A stretch of 64,000 nucleotides of DNA, from positions 59,193,188 through 59,257,187 of the forward strand of contig CM018031.1 of the NCBI GenBank assembly GCA_008638375.1. Direction: 5' to 3'. A program made the translations under genes and the position numbers. The notes below the pieces were generated by a model. That model worked only from the letters and a program-made list of their open reading frames with translations. It had not been told where the DNA came from and made no database searches. This document shows, piece after piece, positions 11,219-21,063 of the stretch (position 1 is its first letter; the number at the start of each line of letters is the position of its first letter). This stretch comes from Nyssa sinensis (lineage: Eukaryota > Streptophyta > Magnoliopsida > Cornales > Nyssaceae).

Positions 11219-11930
11219 GGTGAATTTATTTATTTAGCTAGTTTTTATAATGGAAGAATTTTTTTCTATTTTAGTTAATTGTTATTTACAATTTAAAATA
11301 GTTCTTAAATTAATTTAATTTGTGTAATTTAAATTGAATGTTTTAATTTTAGTTTATTTATTTATTGTTTTTTGTTAAATTAGGGTGAATTTATTTATTT
11401 AGCTAGTTTTATAATTGAAGAATTTTTTTCTATTTTAGTTAATTGTTATTTACAATTTAAAATAGTTCTTAAATTAATTTAATTTGTGTAATTTAAATTG
11501 AATGTTTTAATTTTAGTTTATTTATTTATTATTTTTTGTTAAATTAGGTGAATTTATTTATTTAGCTAGTTTTTATAATTGAAGAATTTTTTTCTATTTT
11601 AGTTAATTGTTATTTACAATTTAAAATAGTTCTTAAATTAATTTAATTTGTGTAATTTAAATTGAATGTTTTAATTTTAGTTTATTTATTTATTATTTTT
11701 TGTTAAATTAGGGTGAATTTATTTATTTAGCTTGTTTTTATAATTGAAATTTTTTTTTCTATTTTAGTTAATTGTTATTTACAATTTAAAATAGTTCTTA
11801 AATTAATTTAATTTGTGTAATTTAAATTGAATGTTTTAATTTTAGTTTATTTATTTATTTTTGTTAATTTAGGGTGAATTTATTTATTTAGCTAATTTTT
11901 GTAATTGATTATTTTATGCTCATTCTTTAA
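11219..11930 (+). repeat. About 164-bp AT-rich tandem repeats in the Harbinger 5' region
   Basis: The phrase GTGAATTTATTTATTTAGCT recurs near 11219, 11385, 11548, 11713 and 11874, spaced about 161-166 bp. Between the phrases lie near-identical blocks (TTTTTCTATTTTAGTTAATT, AAATTGAATGTTTTAATTTT). Fewer copies occur in the sibling elements at 9690-10100 and 15130-15400, so copy number varies between elements. Confidence 0.85.
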
Positions 11931-11956
11931 ATTGATTATAACTCATTTTTTTGTAA

Positions 11957-12982
11957 ATGGATTCGCAATTTGACGGTTCTTTCACTGATTTGCTTATGAA
12001 CGATACCGATTTATATGATGATGCTATGCAGACCAATCCCTCAGTATTTGCGCCAGTACAAAATGAAGCCGCTCCAAGAGTGAGAAAATCGCAAAGGACA
12101 AAGAACTTCTCTCAAGAAGAAGATAAATTAATTGTGTCTGCGTGGCTTAACAATAGTAAAGATGCAATTACTGGGACTGAACAACAAGGTGGTGCTTTCT
12201 GGCATAGAATATTGAAATACTTTGAACTTTATGGAGGCAATCAAGAAGAGCGTTCACAAGCTTCTATTAAAAGCCGTTGGACTAATATAAATGCAAAATG
12301 CGCCAAATTTGTTGGTTTTTATAGTCAAATTGAAAGACTGCGACAAAGTGGACACACCGAGCAAAACTATGTAATGATTGAGCTTTTTTAGATAGACACT
12401 ACTATGATTTGATATTTGAACTATTGACTGAATGATTTCATATGTTTTTCAGGTTGATGAAGCAAAAGAAATGTTTGTTAAGATCACTGGAAGACCATTT
12501 CAATACGAGTATTGTTGGAATATATTGAAAATGGAGCGGAAATTAACTGATAATCTCACCAGCAATAAAAGAGCAAAAACTCATTCAACTGATAGTCTTG
12601 CTGAATCAAATCATGTTGAATCTTGCTATTCAATTCCATATTTAGGGGATGACACTGAACCCTCGTCCACTCCCAACCTTGATAGGCCATTGGGCAGAAA
12701 GGCTTCGAAGAAATAACTTAAAAACAAGGAGAAGCAAACCAGTTTTGAAGCATCACTAGATCATCACCACTGGAATCAAAGAATGGAAGTGGAACGACAA
12801 AAAGTTGCTCAAAAGGAGATAGCATTGGAGCAACATCATAGACAGTTGAAGAAAGGCAGAATGAATGGCAAAAAGAAATGAAAATCATGGAAACTGACAC
12901 TACTGGCATGGACCTAATTTCTGCATCACATTGGAATAACCTTAAGATAGAGATTATGAACAAGCGGGGTTTTAATTTTTAG
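11957..12982 (+). pseudogene. PIF/Harbinger ORF1 (Myb/SANT-like DNA-binding protein), disrupted
   Basis: Exon 11957-12370 is spliced to 12453 onward (acceptor TTTTTCAG), in frame: NY|VDEAKEMF. The N-terminus is MDSQFDGSFTDLLMNDTDLY. A Myb/SANT-like trihelix region follows (NFSQEEDKLIVSAWLNNSKD, then GAFWHRILKYFE and SIKSRWTNINAK). This is the accessory protein that partners the transposase in this superfamily. A stop at 12714-12716 ends the frame after GRKASKK. Family-like sequence continues in the same frame past it (LKNKEKQTSFEASLDHHHWN). After a one-base shift near 12845 it runs to FNF-stop at 12982 (ERQNEWQKEMKIMETDTTGM). Full length would be about 320 residues, so one nonsense and one frameshift make it a pseudogene, though a truncated 226-aa product is possible. 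Confidence 0.85.
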
Positions 12983-13089
12983 TCGTTATTTATTATGTTG
13001 CTATTATTTTTTAATTTTTAGTCATTATTGAATGAGTTTGCTATTATTTATAAAAAACTATGTATTAAGTTTGATTGCTATGAAAGTAC

Positions 13090-13255
13090 TTGTGAAATTG
13101 AAAATACAACTTGAAATTGAAATTAGAATTAAAAATACAACTTGAAATTGAAATTGGAATTAAAAATACAACTTGAAATTGAAATTGAAATTGAAAATAC
13201 AACTTGAAATTGAAATTGGAATTGAAAATTCCACTTTGAAATTGAAATTGAGAAA
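13090..13255 (+). repeat. Minisatellite between the converging ORF1 and transposase
   Basis: About five imperfect copies of a unit near 30 bp built on ACAACTTGAAATTGAAATT, ending 2 bp before the transposase stop. It adds an artificial Asn/Phe-rich reading on the minus strand. Confidence 0.85.
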
Positions 13256-13256
13256 A

Positions 13257-14522
13257 TTATTCTTCGTCATGTCGTTCCCACAAATGCTCGATAAGATCTG
13301 ACTGCAGTTGAGAATGAGTTGCACTGTCCCTGATCTGACAATGGGTTTGCATGAAGTCTTCCAATTCTGGTGTATACACATGCGACACTTCTACAGGCGG
13401 ATTTGCATCACTTCCATCAGAGTCATTGTTATCCTCAATGACCATATTATGCATTATTATGCACGCTTTCATAATATTTGCAAGTGTTTCTTCATCCCAA
13501 AAGCGTGTTGGTCCACGCACAATTGCAAAACGGACTTGAAGTACTCCAAATGCCCGCTCTACATCTTTTCTTGCCGACTCTTGTGCTTTAGCAAAATGTT
13601 TTTTTTTCAGACCTTGTGGATAGGGAATTGTTTTTACAAATGTCGACCAATTAGGATAAATACCATCGGCTAGATAATATCCCATTGTATACTCATGGCC
13701 ATTAATTGTATAGTTTACTGGAGGAGCATGACCATTTGCTAATAATGCAAAAACAGGGGACCTATCTAGAACATTTATGTCATTCAGCGAACTAGGAAGC
13801 CCAAAGAATGCATGCCATATCCAAAGATCTTGAGAAGCCACAGCTTCCAAAATGATTGTTGGTTCGTGACAATGACCAGTATACATACCTTGCCATGCGG
13901 TCGGACAATTTTTTCACTTCCAATGCATGCAATCAATACTCCCTAACATGCCAGAAAAACCACGTTGTTCCCCCGTCTGTAACAATCGAGCAATATCCAC
14001 AGAATTTGGTGACCTCAGGTAATGGTCGCCAAACATTGCAATAATAGCTTTCACAAACCTTCTCAGACTCTGTATGACAGTGCTTTCTCCAATTCTGATG
14101 TATTCATCCACAGAATATGCCGGTGTTCCGTAAGCAAGAATTCTATAAGCAGCTGTTATCTTTTGAAGGGATGAAAAACCGAGAACTCCAACAGCATCTG
14201 TTGTTTGGATGAAGTATGGATCGTGTTGTTCAACCTCATTTACAATTCGGAGAAAAAGAGTACGACTCATTCGGAACCTCCTTCGAAAAAAACCTTCATA
14301 TACACAAGGGGTAACAAAATAGTCACGGTAGAGTCTTTCGTGACCTTCAACTCTACCACGATTAACTATTCTGTGGCCTGGAACGGAACCACGATACCTT
14401 CTTATCCGTCCCTGACTAGACCCTTCTGACCTTCTGGTTGCAGCACACAACATATCCAAATCATCATTATCTTCTTCCTCAATATTGAAGATCTCTCCTA
14501 AAATATTAGGATAGCGATTCAT
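13257..14522 (-). pseudogene. PIF/Harbinger DDE transposase (421 codons) with one in-frame TGA
   Basis: Reading from 14522 down to 13257 gives one continuous frame interrupted only by TGA at 13914-13916. The block reads GSIDCMHWK-stop-KNCPTAWQGMYTGH; relatives have Trp (TGG) there, so a single G-to-A change explains the stop. The plant Harbinger blocks (DDE_Tnp_4 / HARBI1 family) are present: the first catalytic Asp in GSIDCMHWK, then EAVASQDLWIWHAFFGLPSS, NDINVLDRS, the second Asp in MGYYLADGIYPNWSTFVKTI, and the last acidic block RKDVERAFGVLQVRFAIVRG. The C-terminus CIIMHNMVIEDN is intact. It converges on ORF1. Without the stop it would be full length, so loss of function looks recent. Confidence 0.93.
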
Positions 14523-14997
14523 TCTGATTGATGAATGAAAATATGAAAGGATAAATAGTCAAAGAGAAAGGAGATATTGAATTTATAAAGAGAATGTAAT
14601 ATAGATGGATGAAAACATGAGAAAAATGATCATATTTATAGACTAATTTTACTTTTTTGAATTTTTATTTTGGCGGTTAAATTTTCAAATTTGAATTTCA
14701 ACAGTTGAATTTTGAAATTTGAAATTTGAATTTCGGCAGACAAAATTTGAAATTTAAAATTTGAATCTGAAATTCGAAATTTGAAATTTAAAATTTTGAC
14801 TATAAAAATATATCCGTTAAATTGCGATCGTTATGTTTAATTATATTTTTTAATAAAAAATATTAAAATATTGAAATGGCACCTCATTTTAGCACCTGCC
14901 ATTGGAGCAGATTTATAATTCAGGATGTCAAAACACTGTTCAATGGTGTAAATGGGTGATTTGTCACCCCAAAATGCAAATCCCCCTTGGAGTTGCC

Positions 14998-15429
14998 ATT
15001 CCAATATTTTTTATTAAAAAATATAATTAAACTTAACAGTTATATTTGAACGGGTATAGTTTTCATAACGATCGTAATTTAACGGATATATTTCTATAGT
15101 CAAAATTTCAAATTTCAAATTTCAAATTCAAATAAATTCACCCTAAATTAACAAAAATATATAAATAAATAAATAAGCTAAAATTAAAGCATTCAATTAA
15201 AATTACAAAAATTAAATTAATTTAAATTCTAAATAACAATTAACTAAAATAGAAAAAAATTCTTCAATTATAAAAATTAGCTAAATATTCATATTCACCC
15301 TAAATTAACAAAAATATATAAATAAATAAATAAGCTAAAATTAAAACATTCAATTTAAATTACAAAAATTTAATTTAAAATCTAAAATAATTAACTAATG
15401 TAAAACATTTATTTTAAATGGGTATCTCT

Positions 15430-15489
<60 letters not shown>

Positions 15490-16025
15490 CCAAACAGGAA
15501 GGGAACAGCTCTGTATTTCTTTCCCCCCTCATGCGCCCATTCTTCCCCTTCCCTCTGCGCCTCCTCCTCCTTCCCGTTTCTCTCTGCGCTTCCTTCCCCT
15601 TTCCCTCCCTCTGTGTCTCCTTCTTCAGATCTGTCATCATCAACCACAAGGTTTGAAGAAAAATCAGGAGCAAAGAAACTTACAAAGATTTCACGGCAAG
15701 CGATTTTTCAGCCTTTGATAAGTTTTTTCTTTCAAAATCTCATTGTCTCTCTGTATTTATAAAATTTTTTGGTTGAATTTTTTTTGTTGAATAAAGCCGT
15801 TAAGAGAACAGTAGAACCTGAAAATGGTAGAACGGCTCTATGCAACCTCTCCTTTTCTCTCTCCAGAGGTTGGAAAATTGTAACCCCAAGAGCATTGCAA
15901 TCATTTTTCAATCCTTGATGCCACTCCCGTTAGAGTGAGAATTTTTGAATTTGGAGTGACATCTTGACAGTTATTAACAATTATTAGATTGTCGCTCCTG
16001 ATGCCACTTTCCCTTAGAGTTGCTC
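14998..16025 (-). mobile_element. Reverse-oriented partial PIF/Harbinger copy fused to the tail of the main element
   Basis: Read on the minus strand from 16025 it repeats the left-end structure: GAGCAACTCTAA, the GGTTGCATAGAGCCGTTC block, the GA-rich leader (15540-15620) and two AT-rich repeat units. It then jumps to the 3' region (the motif CGTTAAAT/ATTTAACG near 15076) and stops at 14998 beside the main element's right end. No ORF1 or transposase remains; it is a second, independent deletion derivative of the same family. Confidence 0.8.
15429..15488 (+). repeat. (TA)n(GA)n microsatellite
   Basis: About 26 bp of alternating TA runs directly into about 34 bp of alternating GA, within the reverse Harbinger copy. 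Confidence 0.95.
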
Positions 16026-17173
16026 TGAAAGGTTAAGGATAGGTTTGGAAAGGAGTGTCACTATCGTTGGCAGAGCAAACCATTCATCCAGTTTGTCTAT
16101 TTCTTCTTGATCAGACATCAATGCAATCCCTGTACTTCATCCTGTTTTGCTTTGATTGATCTTGATGTTCTTCAGCCATCTGAACCCCATTTTCTTCCTG
16201 CTGTGTTTAAAAATTTTCCTATCATCCTCATGCTCAGTAGCCTCTGTTATGATGTCTTGCGCCTTCACGCTCAAGGTAAATCTTATTTTTGTTAAAAAAT
16301 ATAATAACAAAATTACATTCTTTTTAATAACTTAAACTTTTAAATGAATTGATAACATAAACTTTTAAATGAGTTGGTAATATGATATCAGAGGAAGTAA
16401 ATCGTTTTGAATTCAAATTTCACTGTCATCTTAATAATATGAATTGATGCATGTGTAAGCTCGAACTAATCACATGTGAGAGGACAAAGTTTGCACGTTG
16501 GCAATTTTTAAATTTGTCTCAAATTTTGCATGTTAATCCCATTCATTATTATTATTTTTCGTCCTTCAAAAAATTTCTTTTATTGTCAAATAATGGCATT
16601 TTTATTTTAAAAAGATATATATTCATCCTAAACTTAAAAAAAAAAAGGGTTTACACAAAACCAAATTTGTTAGAAAGCTCAACATAGTTAAATCAAGTTA
16701 TTAATGTATTATTTTTTAACTGTTTAATATTTTATTTTATATAATATCATTGGTCTAATTATTGGTTTATAACTGTTTTATAAAATTATTTTTTAATTTT
16801 AAAAATATACGTTAATCACACACTATCGACATGAGAAATCAAAATGAGTTCATTAAAAAAGTAAAAAAAACAAAAAAAGAAAATTAATAAATTTAAAACT
16901 TTAACTAAATAAACAAAAAGTCTCCAAACAACTCACACAAAGAAATTATAATAGATTTGGTAGCAATACTGCCAAATGTCTATAAATTCTTGAATTTGAA
17001 AAATCAGTGGCATATATTCTCTGAATCGTGTGTGGATGACAAAGCTTCTTTCTGCATTTTCTCTTTGTTAAGCTTTACTGCAACTCTCTCATAGGTGGGG
17101 CGAAAAATGTATGACTGATTGATTATAAAGAGAGAAAATCATTGTAGACAAGTGATTCAATCTTTCTCTCAAA
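16026..17173. other. NdhV upstream region, no gene seen
   Basis: AT-rich sequence with no recognisable exon or transposon end. The last 100 bp hold TATTATAAAGAG near 17122, about 50 bp before the start codon. This is a possible TATA box, though it leaves only a short leader. Confidence 0.5.
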
Positions 17174-18748
17174 ATGGCAACAACAGGAAGTTCGATTGCG
17201 TTTTCAAGCTTTCCATCGTCTTCCTATTTCAGTCGTAAGGCCAAAGCCGCCTCCACACTCCCAATGGTATTCACAAAAACCCCTCTACAAATTATACATA
17301 TATATATATATATATGTATATATGAGCCTTAACTTGAGCAATATCTGGATTGAACTTTCTGTTTCTTCAATATTCTGATTTGTGTGTTGGGTTTCTTTAC
17401 CTGGTTTTAATTCAGAAAATTGTCTGCCAATTTATTTAATATCTGAAAGAAAGCATAACAATCCAATTCAAGATAACTCTCCCCTAGTATGCCAACTGGT
17501 TTTACTTGGTTCCTGAGAAAATGAGTGTAAAAGAAGAGAAAATGAACTCAAGCTCTATGTAAACCATACTTGATTCTGTACGTATTAGTTAATAGTTCCC
17601 GCAATGCTGGCAAAATAACTCAATTCAAGAGAATTTTCCAAAAACATTTTAACTAGCTCTGTTTGGTTCTTGAGAAAATATGCAGAGAAGAAAAGAAATT
17701 GAGCTTCATGGTCTTAGATTTTTTTTCCTTTCATTTGAGACTTGGAGAGCCAATGTAATAAAATTTCTACCCAACTTTGCTTAATGCGCTTATGTGGCTT
17801 AATTGAGCTAAGTTTTTTATTTCATGGGAAACTAAAATCTTATTTTCTTTTCTTTCACTCATTTGTTCTGGAGGTGTTTGACATATTGTCTACTATGTTA
17901 TGTGTGTGACAGATTGTAAGTAGATTAGTAACTTCACACCGAAAAATTGCCTGCTTTGCTGTGCAAGAATCATCAACTTCAACTGGTAACTTTTGGCATT
18001 CTCAGCACATGGCTTGGTTTAATTTCCTTAGAAGTATCTGATTCCGACCAACAATGTTATAAAAGGCAATTGTTTGTTGATATGTTTGGTCTTATCTTCA
18101 AATTTATAATTGTTAAAATAGTTGCTGCTGAAACAAAGGAAGCAAAGGAGGCAGAAACCACCAAAGAAGCAGCTGCCGCAAAGCCAAAGCCTCCTGCAAA
18201 AGCTCCAGCAAAACCACTACCTCAGATGATGGAGGAGGATGTGCTCCCTTCACTGAAAGCAATTCTGGAATCTCAAGATGATATCTCTGAAATTGAGTTA
18301 TCTTTCCAAGACAATAGGGTAAATCCTAGTTCCAAAAAAGGTTTAAACAATTGAAAATCCAATAACAAAAATTATCTAAGTCATTCTTATTTTTGTTTGG
18401 TTTTTTCATTCCATTATAACAGCTAGAAGGTTCATTTCTGAAGAAGGGCAATCCTTATTCATTTTGGGCCTTCTTCCCCAGTGGAGTTCTCACAGGCAAG
18501 TCTTTCTTCTCGAAAGGCTGAAAACTGTGACACTATTGGTATCCCATTGCACGTGTAACACTAATGCCCCACTATCTTTCTCTGCTTGGACAGGTCCAAA
18601 AGGATTTTCCCTGTCCTCCTATGGATCAGGAGTGAGCACTGTGGAGCCCTTTCTCATTGATGAAAAGAGAATCACAGCAAAACATGTTGTCTTCTGGGTT
18701 GAAAAGCGTTTGGCAGCTCAAGGAATAATTCCTGTGTGGAAAGAATAA
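17174..18748 (+). CDS. NDHV: Chloroplast DUF2996 protein, probable NDH-complex subunit NdhV
   Basis: Five exons, 17174-17266, 17913-17985, 18122-18318, 18423-18495 and 18594-18748, give 196 aa in one frame. The first ATG opens a Ser/Ala/Arg-rich, acid-poor N-terminus (MATTGSSIAFSSFPSSSYFS) typical of a chloroplast transit peptide. A Lys/Ala/Pro/Glu linker follows (residues about 56-83). The conserved domain starts at PQMMEEDVLPSLKAILESQD. It continues through SEIELSFQDNRLEGSFLKKG, NPYSFWAFFPSGVLTGPKGF and EPFLIDEKRITAKHVVFWVE to the end RLAAQGIIPVWKE. I recognise this as the DUF2996 family, whose Arabidopsis member is NdhV, a peripheral subunit that stabilises the ferredoxin-docking part of the chloroplast NADH dehydrogenase-like complex in cyclic electron flow. 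Intron 4 starts with GC (ACAG|GCAAGT); the others are GT-AG. The exons show no damage. The family assignment is from memory of its motifs. Confidence 0.85.
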
Positions 18749-20892
18749 TCACTTGCAAGTTTTCCGTTTCAGTCCAAATAATTTATGATCATCATCCATT
18801 GTATCAATTTTTGGTTTTATTGATGATGATGATGATGTAGCATCCCGTCAACTAAGGTACACAATTGTTAATATCTAAGTCACATTTGTTATATAGCCAA
18901 AAATTTAGGATTACACACCCTTACTATAATACTATTATTTGTCCACTAATCTAATTGGAAATTCGAAAACATCTGAACTAATTGTATGTTGGCCTTCCTA
19001 TTTGGATTGAGCTTATTCCTACATGTTCTGCAGCATCTTTTAGATTTGCCTCTTGCTTTGTTTAGATCCCTCATTATGCAATTGCTTCATCAGTGCTTTG
19101 AAGTTACTGAAAAAAGGCTACCTAGTGTTGGTCCAGACATTGTGCACCAGGGGGGTGTAAATTGGAGACAGACCTAACCTTTGGCATCATATTGCACAAA
19201 GTAACTGTTCTCAGATTCAAACCCTTTTTCTCATGCTTTGACAACTTGATTATTTTTGCACCAAGCAATGGCCCCTGGGAGAAAAAGTTACTGCAGGTGT
19301 GAATTATCTGTCATGATGTGAATGAGAATGATGCCTAGACTTTCTAGGGACGCATGCTAAGGTCAAGTTTTCTCATTTCAGAATCCCTGGTCAGGCAGTC
19401 GTGTCATCTGTTGCAAGGCCCAAGGGGAAGCTAAGGTGCAGATACGCAGCTTGATTTCTGAGGAGTTTTATGATATCCTTGTCACAGGAGGTTTCTTGGA
19501 CTCTGTGGCTTATGGCTGCCTTTTGCTAGATTGTGAAACAGCCGTTGGCAGATACTGATATTTATTGCAAAATTTTCTTGTACTAAAGCATACCTTTTCA
19601 ATGTTTCAAACCTGCTAATTAAGAGAAGCTACATGTGTTTTTCTGTCTCACTTCCCGAGTGAGAACCCTTGAAAATATTCATTTTTTGGGCATGCACTTG
19701 AACCCTGAAATACTTTTGGAAGTTTGGCTACAATTTTCTTCTCCAAAACAACGGTGAGCATACTGAGAAGAAATCAAAATTAGGGAGATTCTACAATTTG
19801 CCAAGTGACAATTTCTCTTCACAGTGTTGAACATTCAGATTTCCAGAGTGAAGAGTGGGATATTGTCATTATCGTGCTTCTCCTGTTGAAAAACAAATGG
19901 TATATGCATGTGAGCACAATTCTAGCCAGCCATCAAGGATGGACTTCACTCTTGAAACTGAGAATGCACAAGCTATATTTCACCGCACTCCATCCCCTCT
20001 TTAGCAAAATAACAAAACTCAAGAACAGACCTCTCATTTAAGCAGCAAGAACAAACTAGCATTGCCAGACATGGGGACATTTGGATCATCCATCCACCAT
20101 AAACTAGCATTGTTCACTCGATGAGCATGAGTTGCAAAATATGATCTCAGCAAAGGGATGCCCCATATTTTCTCAAATGCAAGAATAAGTAACAAATTCT
20201 CATCTCCAGCAAACTGCAAGCAATTTAAAGTGAATTGTGACCATGGTTCTGCACCAAGCAAGTTCCAGTGGCCCAAAATTATCTAATCCAGAGTTCACCA
20301 AATAAAACAATTCAGTTCCTCATAGCTATCATCAAATTGTACCTGTACATCCTTGCATCCAAATCATAACAACTATGCTGATCAGTAGTTGCAGCTTGGG
20401 CAGAAATTATATCCACATTAATACTAAAGACTGATACCCAGCCATTACATCATTGGCATGGCTCAGATAACTATTTTATTCAGTTAACTCAGCAACAGAA
20501 GGACAAAGGTGATCAATATCGTAATAGTCAAAATGTCTCAATTCAAACCAAGTTTTGATGAAGACCAGAAATTATTTGCTATTCATTATATTTATGGGAC
20601 AGTGCAGATGACATTCAACATTCCATTCCATGCTTTAACCTAATTAGAGTCTTCTATACTGGGACCATCTCTGCCCATACAATCATAAGCCACAAGCACG
20701 TTGGCACACAAACAACACCAATTCTTGCTTCCGTCATTATGCTTTTGCCAAATATATTTGAAAATGTCGAATAAGTAGCACGTGTTGGGGGTTTAACGAA
20801 TACATACAACAGGTTTTAATCATACAATAAAATGACTTTTGAAAGTCCAAAGCCGAACATTTGCTTCAACCAAGTTCCATCACATGTGATTG
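18749..20892. other. Intergenic region between converging genes, no gene seen
   Basis: It holds the 3' UTRs of the NdhV-type gene and of the minus-strand gene ending at 20893. The stretch 19380-19560 stays open on the plus strand for about 58 codons but matches no family I know and lacks a clear start or splice context. A short GAT repeat lies near 18821-18837. Confidence 0.55.
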
Positions 20893-21026
20893 TTAGGTAT
20901 TGGAACTGGCATTTGCATTGCGCATCGCACGCCGGAGTTCACTTAAGAAATCCATCTGTGAACCAGAAGGTCCAACACCAACTGTTGGAGGCATTAACTG
21001 AAGACAAGCAATCCAAAAGCATATTT

Positions 21027-21063
<37 letters not shown>

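Larger units (their letters stand above)
10441..16025 (+). mobile_element. Composite PIF/Harbinger element (full element plus inverted partial copy)
   Basis: The left end GAGCAACTCCAA at 10441 and right end TTAGAGTTGCTC at 16014-16025 are inverted repeats. TAA flanks the left and TGA the right, so the 3-bp target duplication is imperfect. Inside are a purine-rich leader (10880-10965), 164-bp tandem repeats, a Myb/SANT-type ORF1 and a convergent DDE transposase: the standard two-gene PIF/Harbinger layout. At 14985-14996 CTTGGAGTTGCC looks like the element's own right end. Directly after it a second copy runs in reverse to 16025. The unit is thus two elements joined tail to tail, with two left ends outside. 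ORF1 and transposase both carry disabling changes. Confidence 0.88.

Noticed and set aside
19380..19560. Possible exon following NdhV
   Set aside because: NdhV already has its stop at 18748; the frame lacks a start and I recognise no protein.
20034..20276. 80-codon minus-strand frame downstream of the unknown gene
   Set aside because: No family match, no splice context, and it lies in the likely 3' UTR.
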